Source: DASPPM01 sp052143835 (GTDB lineage: Bacteria; Pseudomonadota; Alphaproteobacteria; JACZXZ01). From it: a DNA stretch of 64,000 nucleotides. The notes beneath the pieces are model-generated. The model did not search any database, was not told the DNA's origin, and saw only the letters and a program-made list of their open reading frames with translations. The DNA is taken from assembly GCA_052143835.1 (NCBI GenBank), contig JBKQRV010000027.1, forward strand, positions 1 through 64,000, read 5' to 3'. Below are positions 7,887 through 16,136 of this stretch, one piece after another. Numbering within the stretch: the first letter of the stretch is position 1; each line of letters opens with the position of its first letter. Made by a program: the position numbers and the translations under genes.

Positions 7887-10800
7887 CTACGCACTCGCTG
7901 CTTCAGCCCGGGCAATATACCACGCCATGCCCATATCACGATATAGCCGGATCGCTGTCTCGAGCTCCGCTTGTGCCTCGGCAGGATGGCCGGAACGCCG
8001 CATGATCTCGGCGAGGCCGGCGTGGCAATGGGCGGCCTCGGGGCGCATCCCGATCTTGTCCGCGACCGACAGCGCGTCCCGGCACAGACGCGCGGCACGC
8101 TCGGGCTCGCTCGGGGTGCGCCGGGCGAATGACATGGCAAGCGAGCGCAAGGCGAGCGCCTCGACCGGATGATATCCGTGTCTTTGCGCGTGCTCTAGAG
8201 CGGCGGTGGCGGCGGCCTCGGCCTCGCACCACGCGCCCGCGGCGAGATGGGCGAGCGCCAGCGAGCTGCCGCACCAGGCCTGGAGCGACGCCAACGTCTG
8301 CGTGTTGGCCAGCCCGAGAGCCTCCTCTATGATCTCGCGCGCTTCGTGCGCGCGCTCTGCAAGCGCGTAGGCGCGAGCGAGATAACGCGCCGCCGCCGGC
8401 ACGAGCAGATGGATTTCGCCCGCGCGGCAGACCCTGAGCGCCTCCTCGAGGTCCTCGATGGCCGGCTCGAGCTCGCCCTTCATGAGAAACGCCAATCCGC
8501 GCGCAATGTGGGCATAGCTCAGATCGTAGGGACGGTTCGTCTTCATGGCGATCGCGAGCGCAGTGCCGCTCGAGGAGAACGCCTTATCGAATTGACCTTG
8601 GAAACTATAGGTGTTGGCAAGGCAGCCCACACAAAGGACCGCGGCACTGCCGGTCGTCCCCGCGCTCTTCAGCTCCAGGCCCGAGCTCACGCGCGTCGCG
8701 GAGGGGAGCAGAGCCTCCTCGGCAAGCCGAAGGTCGCCGCGATACCAATAGGCTTGTCCCAATGCGTAACTGGCGCTGATAGCCGAGGCCGGGTCATCCA
8801 TCTCAGTTGCGATGTCGCGGCCGAGCCGCCCGGCGTCGATCGCTTCCTCGAGCGGCCCGAGCACGCTGAGAATCGTGCATTTGCTGATATTGATGAGCGC
8901 GAGCCGAGGCTTGTTGTCGATGGATTTCGCGAGAGCCTCGGCCTCCTCGAGGCAGGTGCGAATCTCGAGGTGCTTGCCCGCCGCGGCGAGCGCTATGCGC
9001 AGGCCGAGACGGATGTCGATGGCACGGTTGATGTTGGCGCGCTCCTCGGGCAGATGGGCGAGGGCGTCGAGCGCGCGCCGGAAATAGACCATCGCCTCGC
9101 GATGGGCCGAGCGCTGGTTGGCCCTTTGGCCGGCCTTGAAGCAGTAATCCACGGCCTGGGCCCACATCTCGCCGGTAAGCGCATGGTCGGCGAGGCGCTC
9201 CGTGAGCTCGTCGAGACGGTCCGGATAGGTCGCCTCGATGGCGCGGACCAGCTGCGCATGCAGCTCGCGCCGGCGCGTCAGTAGCATGCTTTCATAGGCG
9301 ACCTCATGGGTGAGCGCGTGCTTGAAGGTGAATTCCGTTCCCGTCGCGAGGTTGACTTCGTAGAGGAACTCGGCGGCGCGCAGCTCGTCGAGGCGCTCGT
9401 GCAATAGCACCTCGGGCATGGCGGCAACCGCCTGAAGCAGGCTGAGCGGCACGTCCTTGCCGATGACCGAGGCGATCTGCAGCACGCTGCGGTTCTCGGC
9501 GGAGAGCCGGTCGATGCGGGCGGCGAGCACCGCCTGCACGGAGTGGGGGATGTCGATCTCCTCGAGGCTCCGCGTGAGCCGCGCCTCGACCAGCACACCG
9601 GTCTCACTCAGCGCGCGCACCATCTCCTCGAGAAAGAAGGGCGTGCCCTCGCAGCGCGCGATGAGGCGCCGCCGCAACGCCTCGAGCCCCTTGCTGTCGC
9701 CGAGCATGAACTGCAAGAGCTCGTCGGCGGCCTTCTCCGGGAGCGGATTGGCGCGTACTTGCGAAAAGTAGCCGTGCCGCGCCCATTCATGGCGATATTC
9801 CGGACGGAAGGTCGTAAGCAGCAAGAGGCGCGCCGCCCCGAGCCCGGCCGCGACGGCGTTGAGGACCGCCTCGCTTTCCTCATCGATCCAATGCAGGTCC
9901 TCGACCACGACGACAAGCGGCTTGGGTGCAGCGGCCTTGAGCAGGAGGAGGCGGACGGCATCGCGCATGCGCTGGCGGCGCAAGGGCGGATCGAGGCGCT
10001 CCCACTCCGGGTCCCCGGGCGGCAGGTCGAGGAGCGACTTGAGCGGTGCCAGCGTGGTCAGGAGCTGGCCGTCGATCTCGGCGACCGCCGTGGTCAGCTT
10101 CTTGCCGATCTCGCTCTGGCGGTCGCGGTCGGCGACGCCGAGCCAGGCGCGCAGCAGCTGCGCGATGAGGAGGAAGGGCGTGTTGCGGTCGTGCGGCATG
10201 GCGCCGACCCGTAGCACGGTGCATTCGGCGACAGGGTGCATCCCTAGGAACTCGTGCACGAGACGCGATTTTCCCACTCCCGGCTCGCCGACGATCCCGA
10301 CGATTTGCCCGCGTCCGGCGAGCGTGCGCTTGAGCGCATCCGAGAGGAGCGCCATCTCCGTCTCGCGCCCGACGAAGCGGCTGAGCCCATGCGCCGCGGC
10401 GCGCACCTCCCAGCGCGCGCGCCCGGTGATCCCGCCAAGCTCGAAGACCTCGATAGGTGCCGCGATCCCCTTGACCTCGCGGGCGCCGAGCGGCCGCACC
10501 TCGACGAAGCCCTGCGCTAGCTTGAGCGTGTCGGCACTCAGGCAGGCCGTGCCCGGGGCGGCGATCTGCTCCATCCGGCTTGCGAGATGCACGGTGATGC
10601 CGACCGCGTCGTATTCGAGCGAGAGGTCGTTGCCGACCGAGCGGACGACGACCTCGCCCGAGTTCATGCCCACTCTGATGCGGAGGGGGGTGCCCTCAAG
10701 GTGCTGAATGCCGTCGAGCATGGCGCGGGCCGCAAGACAGGCGCGCACCGCGTGATCCTCGTGCGCGATGGGGGCGCCGAAAAGCGCCATGATCCCGTCG

Positions 10801-11228
10801 CCCTGCACGCGGCTGACGACGCCCTCGTAGCGGTGCACGGCATCCATCATGACCTTGAGCCCGGGATCGAGACGCGCGAGCGCCTGCTCCGGATCGAGCC
10901 CGTGGATGAGCTCGGTCGAGCCGCGGATGTCGGCGAAGAGGACGGTCACCTGCTTGCGCTCTCCGGCCAGCATCAGCCGGGAGCTCAGGATGCGCGCCGC
11001 GAGATGCTGGGGCGTGTAGTCGGCGACGGTAAGCGGCCTTGGTCCGGCGGGGGCAGGGGACGGCGAAGGTGCTGCTTGCTCGAGCGCCTTGCCGCAACCG
11101 CCGCAGAACTTGGCGTCCGCGCGGTTCTCGTAGCCGCAGGCGGCGCAGGCCCTGGCAAGGGGCGCGCCGCAGCGATCGCAAAAGCGATTGCCCTCCGGGT
11201 TGTCGCTATGGCACCCGCCGCATCTCAC
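7887..11228 (-). CDS. Zinc-ribbon / class III nucleotide cyclase / AAA ATPase / TPR signalling protein
   Basis: 1113 aa multidomain protein. Residues 3-45 hold two zinc ribbons (C3/C6/C17/C20 and C28/C31/C42/C45). Residues about 90-265 are a class III adenylate/guanylate cyclase domain with both metal aspartates (D100 in FADIRGS and D144 in QGDGIMALF). An AAA/NTPase domain follows (Walker A GEPGVGKSR, 314-322; LVVVVEDLHWIDEES as Walker B), then roughly 450 residues of TPR-like helices. The architecture is common in alphaproteobacteria, but the output of these proteins is mostly undefined. The start is GTG 11228 with GGAG 9 nt upstream. The precursor and radical SAM genes follow on the same strand, so it could be their sensor or regulator; that is inference. 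Confidence 0.87.
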   Translation of the reverse strand: MRCGGCHSDNPEGNRFCDRCGAPLARACAACGYENRADAKFCGGCGKALEQAAPSPSPAPAGPRPLTVADYTPQHLAARILSSRLMLAGERKQVTVLFADIRGSTELIHGLDPEQALARLDPGLKVMMDAVHRYEGVVSRVQGDGIMALFGAPIAHEDHAVRACLAARAMLDGIQHLEGTPLRIRVGMNSGEVVVRSVGNDLSLEYDAVGITVHLASRMEQIAAPGTACLSADTLKLAQGFVEVRPLGAREVKGIAAPIEVFELGGITGRARWEVRAAAHGLSRFVGRETEMALLSDALKRTLAGRGQIVGIVGEPGVGKSRLVHEFLGMHPVAECTVLRVGAMPHDRNTPFLLIAQLLRAWLGVADRDRQSEIGKKLTTAVAEIDGQLLTTLAPLKSLLDLPPGDPEWERLDPPLRRQRMRDAVRLLLLKAAAPKPLVVVVEDLHWIDEESEAVLNAVAAGLGAARLLLLTTFRPEYRHEWARHGYFSQVRANPLPEKAADELLQFMLGDSKGLEALRRRLIARCEGTPFFLEEMVRALSETGVLVEARLTRSLEEIDIPHSVQAVLAARIDRLSAENRSVLQIASVIGKDVPLSLLQAVAAMPEVLLHERLDELRAAEFLYEVNLATGTEFTFKHALTHEVAYESMLLTRRRELHAQLVRAIEATYPDRLDELTERLADHALTGEMWAQAVDYCFKAGQRANQRSAHREAMVYFRRALDALAHLPEERANINRAIDIRLGLRIALAAAGKHLEIRTCLEEAEALAKSIDNKPRLALINISKCTILSVLGPLEEAIDAGRLGRDIATEMDDPASAISASYALGQAYWYRGDLRLAEEALLPSATRVSSGLELKSAGTTGSAAVLCVGCLANTYSFQGQFDKAFSSSGTALAIAMKTNRPYDLSYAHIARGLAFLMKGELEPAIEDLEEALRVCRAGEIHLLVPAAARYLARAYALAERAHEAREIIEEALGLANTQTLASLQAWCGSSLALAHLAAGAWCEAEAAATAALEHAQRHGYHPVEALALRSLAMSFARRTPSEPERAARLCRDALSVADKIGMRPEAAHCHAGLAEIMRRSGHPAEAQAELETAIRLYRDMGMAWYIARAEAASA

Positions 11229-11296
11229 GCCTTATTGGCTCCCACCGAGGCGCCTCTTGGCGCCCTGAAAAAGGCGCGCTTTTGCGGGAGGATACC

Positions 11297-11325
11297 TTGA
11301 AGTCGTGGGCGAGACATAAGAAAAT
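11297..11325 (+). promoter_or_regulatory. Possible sigma70 promoter for the S41-like gene
   Basis: TTGAAG (11297-11302), 17 bp, then GAAAAT (11320-11325), 35 bp before the ATG. Each hexamer matches consensus at four of six positions. The perfect palindrome GAGGCGCCTC at 11247-11256 lies nearer the divergent cyclase start and could be an operator shared by both genes. This is weak evidence from the sequence alone. Confidence 0.22.
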
Positions 11326-11359
11326 CCGTCACCGGGTGCTTTAGCCGCGAGGAAACGCG

Positions 11360-13339
11360 ATGCCATCTCCGCACGTCACGGCACTGAGACGGCGCACCGC
11401 GAAGGGGCCTCGCAGGAAGAGGCGCGTGCTTGCGGCGACCTTCCTCGCCGGCCTCGACGATGCGATCAAGCCGCATCTTCGCGGCGCGGTCAGGCTCGAG
11501 CATTTCCTCGCGCGGGCCGAGCCCCTCTCCCCCGCCGAGCGCCGGCGGATCGTCGAGCAGGCCATCCTGCTGCTCGAGGAATTCTACGCGCATCTGCCGA
11601 TGAAGCGGGCCATGCACGGCATCGATCCGGTGCGCCGGCTCCAGCTCCTGGCGCTCAACCTGCGGCACCTGCCGAGCGATCTCTCGTTCCATCACGAGAT
11701 GTCGGAAATCTTCATGTCGCTCTGCGATCTCCACACCAACTACCTGCTTCCGCGCCCGTACAACAAGGCGGTGGCCTTCGTCCCCTTCGCGATCGAGGAC
11801 TGTTTCGAGGGCGGTGCGAGGAAATACATCGTCAGCATGCTGCTGCCCGGCTTCAAGCACCCGAGTTTCCGACCGGGCGTGGAGGTATTGAGCTGGAATT
11901 GGATCCCGATCGAGCGCGCGGTGATGCTGGTGGGCGGGATCAGCGCCGGCGCGAACGAGGCGGCGCGGCGCGCCCGCGGCGTCGCACGGCTGACGCTTCG
12001 CCCGCTCTTCCGCTCGCTGCCGCCCGAGGAGCGCGAGGTCGTGGTCGAATACCGCGGCAGCCGCGGCCGCGCGCGCGAAATCCGGCTTCCCTGGGTGGTC
12101 TTCGCCTTGCCTCGCGAGAAGCACGCGATCGATCACGACGCGCACAGTCCGGCCGCGATGTCGCTCGCCATCGACCTCGAGGGCGATCTCATCCGGCAGA
12201 GCAAAAAGCTTCTCTACAGGCCCGACGTCGTGGCGGCGGAGCGCAGACTCGCGGCGAGGCGGCATCCCGGTGCGGCCGTCGAGGGGTACGAGAGCATCAT
12301 GCCGGCGGTGTTCGAGGCGCGGCCCGTTCGCACGGCCCATGGCCGCTTTGGCTATCTTCGGGTGCGCACCTTCGAGGTCAATGACCGTGAGCGCTTCATC
12401 AACGAGTTCATGCGCCTCACGGCGCTTTTGCCGCAGAACGGCCTCATTCTCGACGTGCGCGACAATACCGGCGGCGATCTCGCCATTGGCGAGAGGCTGC
12501 TCCAGCTCCTGACGCCGCGCCGCATCGAGCCCGAGCCGCTGCAGCTGCGCAGCACGCTCTCCGCCCTCGAGCTCTGCCGCCGCGAGTCTTTCGGGCATTT
12601 CGCACGCTGGCTGCCGTCGATGCAGCGCGCGAGCGAGACCGGCGCGCCGTTCTCGGCCGGCGTCCCGATGGACACGCCGGAATCGTGCAATGCCATCGCT
12701 CAGCGCTACTTCGGCCCGGTCGTGCTCGTGACCAACGGAATATGCTACAGCGCGACCGACATCTTCACGGCCGGGTTCAGGGATCACGCGGTGGGGAAGA
12801 TCCTCGGCACCGACGACAACACCGGCGCCGGCGGAGCCAACGTGTGGACGCATGCGCTGCTCCGCCAGGTCTTCGCCAATGGCCGCTCCCGGGGCGCGAG
12901 CCGCGGCCCGGCGCTCCGCGCGCTGCCCAAGGAGGCCGGACTGCGCGTGGCGCTGCGCCGCTCGCTGCGGGTGGGCAAGAATGCAGGCACCGAGCTCGAG
13001 GAGCTCGGCATCGTCCCCGACGAGGTCCACCGCATGACGCGCGACGACTTGCTTCGCGGCAACCGCGACCTCACCGACCACGCGGCGCGAATCCTGGCTG
13101 CCATGCCGGTCTATGCGCTGAGGGCGGATATCCGCGAGCGCGGCCCAGAGGCCATCATTCAGGTGGCGACCCGCAACATCGACCGGCTGGACGTCACCAT
13201 TGGCGGCCGGCCGTTCGCTTCGCAGGAGTTGCGCCGGCAGACAGGGCGCGCCCGCATCGTCATACCCGGACACGTCAGGGATGTCATCGAGCTGTGCGGT
13301 TTCATGAAGGGAAAGCTGGTGGCGCGGAGAAGAATATAA
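11360..13339 (+). CDS. S41-family (C-terminal processing protease-like) peptidase
   Basis: 659 aa. The C-terminal part has the S41 fold signature: GRFGYLRVRTFEVND, NGLILDVRDNTGGDLAIGE, and VVLVTNGICYSATDIFTAGF with the presumed nucleophile Ser464. The Lys that completes the CtpA Ser-Lys dyad, normally 25 residues after the Ser, is not there: the position is Gly in TDDNTGAGG. It therefore resembles the tricorn/IRBP branch or may be altered in activity. No signal peptide is visible (the N-terminus is Arg/Lys-rich), so it is probably cytoplasmic. About 330 N-terminal residues match nothing I recognise. It is divergent from the cyclase-ATPase gene and could be a processing protease for the neighbouring RiPP system; that is speculation. 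Confidence 0.75.
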   Translation: MPSPHVTALRRRTAKGPRRKRRVLAATFLAGLDDAIKPHLRGAVRLEHFLARAEPLSPAERRRIVEQAILLLEEFYAHLPMKRAMHGIDPVRRLQLLALNLRHLPSDLSFHHEMSEIFMSLCDLHTNYLLPRPYNKAVAFVPFAIEDCFEGGARKYIVSMLLPGFKHPSFRPGVEVLSWNWIPIERAVMLVGGISAGANEAARRARGVARLTLRPLFRSLPPEEREVVVEYRGSRGRAREIRLPWVVFALPREKHAIDHDAHSPAAMSLAIDLEGDLIRQSKKLLYRPDVVAAERRLAARRHPGAAVEGYESIMPAVFEARPVRTAHGRFGYLRVRTFEVNDRERFINEFMRLTALLPQNGLILDVRDNTGGDLAIGERLLQLLTPRRIEPEPLQLRSTLSALELCRRESFGHFARWLPSMQRASETGAPFSAGVPMDTPESCNAIAQRYFGPVVLVTNGICYSATDIFTAGFRDHAVGKILGTDDNTGAGGANVWTHALLRQVFANGRSRGASRGPALRALPKEAGLRVALRRSLRVGKNAGTELEELGIVPDEVHRMTRDDLLRGNRDLTDHAARILAAMPVYALRADIRERGPEAIIQVATRNIDRLDVTIGGRPFASQELRRQTGRARIVIPGHVRDVIELCGFMKGKLVARRRI

Positions 13340-13443
13340 TTCGAACTTCATTAGCGAATAATTTTAGTTAAGGGTCGCGCTTTCATCGTAGTTCCGCAAG
13401 GCGCGTTCAAGCGGGCGAGCGCGCTCCCGCCCAATGCCGCCGC

Positions 13444-13635
13444 TCAGCTCGGCGAGCTGCCGAGATGGCCGCCGATCATGTTGAAGGTCGCAGTCAGATC
13501 GACGCCAAGCACCGTTACGGCGGCGATGATCGCAACCGCGATGAGGGCCGCGATCAACCCGTATTCGATGGCCGTAACGCCTTCTTTCGAGGAAAGCGCG
13601 AGCGCGGAGAGCAAGGCCCTTATTATACTCGGCAT
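13444..13635 (-). CDS. Flp-family type IVb pilin
   Basis: 63 aa. It has a short basic leader, then KEGVTAIEYGLIAALIAVAIIAAVT, the Flp pilin signature with the G/A-x4-E-Y processing motif and a hydrophobic N-terminal helix. I used ATG 13635 (MPSIIRALL) because it gives the usual leader and has AAGAGG just upstream; an ATG 33 nt earlier is in frame but unlike the family. Flp pilins are cut by the prepilin peptidase TadV/CpaA and assembled by the Tad machinery. No tad/cpa gene lies in the window, so this is an orphan pilin gene. It is convergent with the S41-like gene. Confidence 0.9.
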   Translation of the reverse strand: MPSIIRALLSALALSSKEGVTAIEYGLIAALIAVAIIAAVTVLGVDLTATFNMIGGHLGSSPS

Positions 13636-13965
13636 GGTCAGCCTCTTGGTCTTTTCGAGTGGAGCCAAACACTTACGCCGAAAGCAAATCCGACGAGCCT
13701 GGAACGCGGTTTAGGATGTCCTTAGGGACCTTACCAAAACATTGTTATGGAAATCATACGGATATCGGAGGCTCGAGAACGACGCTTTGCGGTGCAGACC
13801 AGGGCCGCCGGCGTGTAATGCGGGTTTACGGGGATGGCCCTTTGGGCCTCTCGCCTCCGTGGCGGCTTGTCACGGGCGGTCGCGATCGTGGTATCGTCGC
13901 GCCATGAGGATGCCTTCTTCAATCGGTCCGCGGCCGCCAACCGAGCAGCAAAGTCGAGCAACTCC
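13636..13965. other. Intergenic region between flp and purC
   Basis: 330 bp between divergent genes, so it should hold both promoters. I see no confident -35/-10 pair. TTGTCA at 13866-13871 and TATCGT 19 bp later are a poor match for a purC promoter. Short reading frames here have no recognisable product. Confidence 0.5.
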
Positions 13966-14925
13966 ATGATCTCCTGTCTTGAGCAGGCATACTTCCCGGA
14001 GCTGCCGAATTTTCACGGCGGCAAGGTCCGCGACAGCTACGACCTCGGAGACGGCAGGCGAGTCATCATCGCGACCGACCGCCAGTCCGCCTTCGACCAG
14101 ATGCTGTCGCCGGTCCCGCTCAAGGGCCAGGTGCTGACCCTGCTTTCGAGCTTCTGGTTTCGCGAGACCGCCGCGATCTGCCCCAATCATCTGATCGACG
14201 TGCCCGACCCCAACGTCATGGTCGCCCGCTCGCTCAAGATGATCCCGCTCGAAGTCGTGGTGCGCGCCTATCTCACGGGGACCACGAGCACGAGCATATG
14301 GGTGCAGTACCAAGGCGGCGTGCGCGAGTTCGGCGGGGTCACGTTGCCGGGCGGCCTCGGCAAGAACAGCGCGTTGCCGCGCCCCTTGATCACGCCGACC
14401 AGCAAGGCGCCGCTCGGAGCGCACGATGTTCCCGTCGGCGAGCGCGGAATCGTGGCCGCGGGGCTTTGCACGCAGCGTGAGTGGGAGCGCATCAAGTCCG
14501 CGAGCTTCGAAGTCTTCGCCCACGGCCAGAAGCTCTCCGCCCGGCGCGGCATCCTGCTCGTCGATACCAAGTACGAATTCGGCCTCGACGAGGCGGGGGA
14601 GATCGTGCTCGCGGACGAGGTGCACACCCCCGATTCGAGCCGGTTCTGGCTCGCCGCGAGCTACAAGGAGCGCCTCGCCGAGGGCAAGGAGCCGGAGATG
14701 CTCGACAAGGAGTATGTACGGCTTTGGATCAGCAGCCACTGCCGTCCCTACGAGGAGCCGATCCCGGCGATCCCCGACGATGTGCGGCTCGAGCTCAGCG
14801 CCCGTTACGTCAGGGTGTACGAGGCCATCACCGGCGAAAAGCTCGTCGTCGCGGAAGGAGATCCGCGCGCGCGCATCCTCGGCAATCTTCAACGGAGCTT
14901 CCCCGAATATTTCCGCAAGCGCTGA
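13966..14925 (+). CDS. purC: Phosphoribosylaminoimidazole-succinocarboxamide synthase (SAICAR synthase)
   Basis: 319 aa. It catalyses the ATP-dependent joining of CAIR and aspartate in de novo purine synthesis. Signatures are GKVRDSYDLGDG (nucleotide-binding hairpin), DRQSAFDQML, EVVVRAYLTGTTSTSIW and DTKYEFGLDEAGEIVLADEVHTPDSSRFW (the last two are the classical SAICAR synthetase signatures). The length and the long insertions match the yeast ADE1-like group rather than the roughly 240-aa bacterial form. ATG 13966 begins the conserved SCLEQAYFPELPNFHGGKVRD region; the longer in-frame extension is not conserved-looking. A dispersed palindromic repeat begins 3 nt after the stop. Confidence 0.95.
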   Translation: MISCLEQAYFPELPNFHGGKVRDSYDLGDGRRVIIATDRQSAFDQMLSPVPLKGQVLTLLSSFWFRETAAICPNHLIDVPDPNVMVARSLKMIPLEVVVRAYLTGTTSTSIWVQYQGGVREFGGVTLPGGLGKNSALPRPLITPTSKAPLGAHDVPVGERGIVAAGLCTQREWERIKSASFEVFAHGQKLSARRGILLVDTKYEFGLDEAGEIVLADEVHTPDSSRFWLAASYKERLAEGKEPEMLDKEYVRLWISSHCRPYEEPIPAIPDDVRLELSARYVRVYEAITGEKLVVAEGDPRARILGNLQRSFPEYFRKR

Positions 14926-14928
14926 TCC

Positions 14929-15067
14929 CCTGGTTCTGAAATACACGACATCAGGAAAACACTTGTCATTGCGAGGCGCCCGAAGGGCGCCGACGCAATC
15001 CAGAGAGGGTTCGCGCCAGGCGCCCTGGATTGCTTCGCTACGCTCGCAATGACGGTTATTTTCGGGT
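14929..15067 (+). repeat. Dispersed palindromic element, copy 1
   Basis: It begins CCTGGTTCTGAA and runs through GTCATTGCGAGGCGCCCGAA on the left to TTCGCTACGCTCGCAATGAC on the right, ending in TTATTTTCGGGT. The inner arms CATTGCGAG and CTCGCAATG are inverted repeats. Copies lie at 31530-31690 (same orientation) and 42275-42431 (inverted). This copy starts 3 nt after the purC stop, in the purC orientation, in the gap where purC converges with the next gene. It could act as a terminator or mRNA 3'-end structure. Confidence 0.85.
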
Positions 15068-15147
15068 CAACCACTCAGGCCCCCGGCGAGCTTGCGTCGC
15101 CATAGAGCCGCAGATCGGAAGCCGCATCCGGCGCAAACTTCCGCGGC

Positions 15148-15627
15148 TCAGCCGGTCTTCTTCGGGTGCGGCGGGTGCTGCCGAGGACGGAACAGCGCAT
15201 CGGCCTTTTTCTTCTGCGTGTCCGACAGAGAGGCGTAAAGCGTCTCGAAGGCCGTCATGAGCTTCTTCACGCCCGCCGCATGGGCGTCGACGATCGCCTC
15301 ATAGGCGAGCAGATCCTCGACTGCGGTCATCGTCTTCGCCTTGGCCTCCCGCTCCTCGATCAGCGCGCGGGTTGTCTTGGTGTTATCGCGCATCAAATCG
15401 GCGACGGCTTGCCATTGCGGCTCCTGGGCGGCGGTAATCTGCAACGCCTTGTGGAGCGATTTGATGCGCGCCTCGAGGCGAGGATTGGCCGGCGCCGCTT
15501 TTGCCGCTGGTGCCGGTGCCGGCGAAGCCTGGGCCATCGCGGCCGAGGGAAGAATGAACAAGACCGCGCCGAGAATTGCCGCCGCAGTAAAGGCGCGACT
15601 GATTCGAGGGGTGAGGTGAAGCATCAT
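15148..15627 (-). CDS. Periplasmic LTXXQ/Spy-CpxP-like protein
   Basis: 159 aa. A signal peptide (RISRAFTAAAILGAVLFILP, cleavage after AMA at about 32) is followed by an Ala/Pro-rich linker and a charged helical domain. That domain carries RIKSLHKALQITAAQEPQW and LYASLSDTQKKKADALF, the two LTxxQ-type motifs of the Spy/CpxP superfamily. These proteins act as periplasmic chaperones or stress sensors. The gene precedes no regulator here, and its neighbour upstream is another small secreted protein on the same strand. Confidence 0.8.
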   Translation of the reverse strand: MMLHLTPRISRAFTAAAILGAVLFILPSAAMAQASPAPAPAAKAAPANPRLEARIKSLHKALQITAAQEPQWQAVADLMRDNTKTTRALIEEREAKAKTMTAVEDLLAYEAIVDAHAAGVKKLMTAFETLYASLSDTQKKKADALFRPRQHPPHPKKTG

Positions 15628-15675
15628 GTGACTCTCGCTCGGTGAGTTTCCGTTGGGCGCTGTCGTCTTGGCTGG

Positions 15676-16005
15676 TCAGCGACGTCCTCCGCCGCCGCGT
15701 CCTGCGCCACCATGTCCTGCGCCACCGTGTCCTGCGTGACCGCGCCCTCCCCAGCCGGAGCGCCCATACCCGATGCCGGGGATGAACCCGTCGAAGATCA
15801 CAGGCGGTTGATAGATCGGCGGCGCGACATCATAGTCCGGCGGATAATAGACGGGCGGCGAGCCTGGATAGCACATTCCGTCGGTAGCCAAATAGTACCC
15901 TGCCGGGCAAACCGGCTGCGGCGGCGTCTGCGCGTCGACCTGCGCCACGCCTGCCCATGTGCCGAGGGCGACGGCAATGACGCTTGGCAGGAAAATTCTC
16001 CTCAT
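15676..16005 (-). CDS. Small secreted Pro/Gly-rich protein
   Basis: 109 aa. It has a clear signal peptide (MRRIFLPSVIAVALGTWAGV, cut near VDA), a middle part with two Cys (VCPAGYYLATDGMCYPG) and a Pro/Tyr-rich segment, and a low-complexity tail rich in Gly, His and Arg (GHGGAGHGGAGRGGGGRR). It resembles small exported proteins of unknown function in rhizobia-type genomes. It lies 48 bp upstream of the LTXXQ gene on the same strand and may be co-transcribed. Confidence 0.65.
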   Translation of the reverse strand: MRRIFLPSVIAVALGTWAGVAQVDAQTPPQPVCPAGYYLATDGMCYPGSPPVYYPPDYDVAPPIYQPPVIFDGFIPGIGYGRSGWGGRGHAGHGGAGHGGAGRGGGGRR

Positions 16006-16136
16006 GGGACGGGCTCCCGCAGCGAGAGATCAGTGGGTAATCTACTCACACTTTGAAGCTGCGGACAATAGTTCAGACGTCGGTCCCAACTTCAATGTCA
16101 ACCAGCCGGAGGATGTCTCCGAAGCACGGCACCGGA

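Noticed and set aside
11225..13351. 708-residue open frame on the minus strand
   Set aside because: Antisense to the S41-like gene, which has conserved motifs in the plus frame. The minus translation has no domain.
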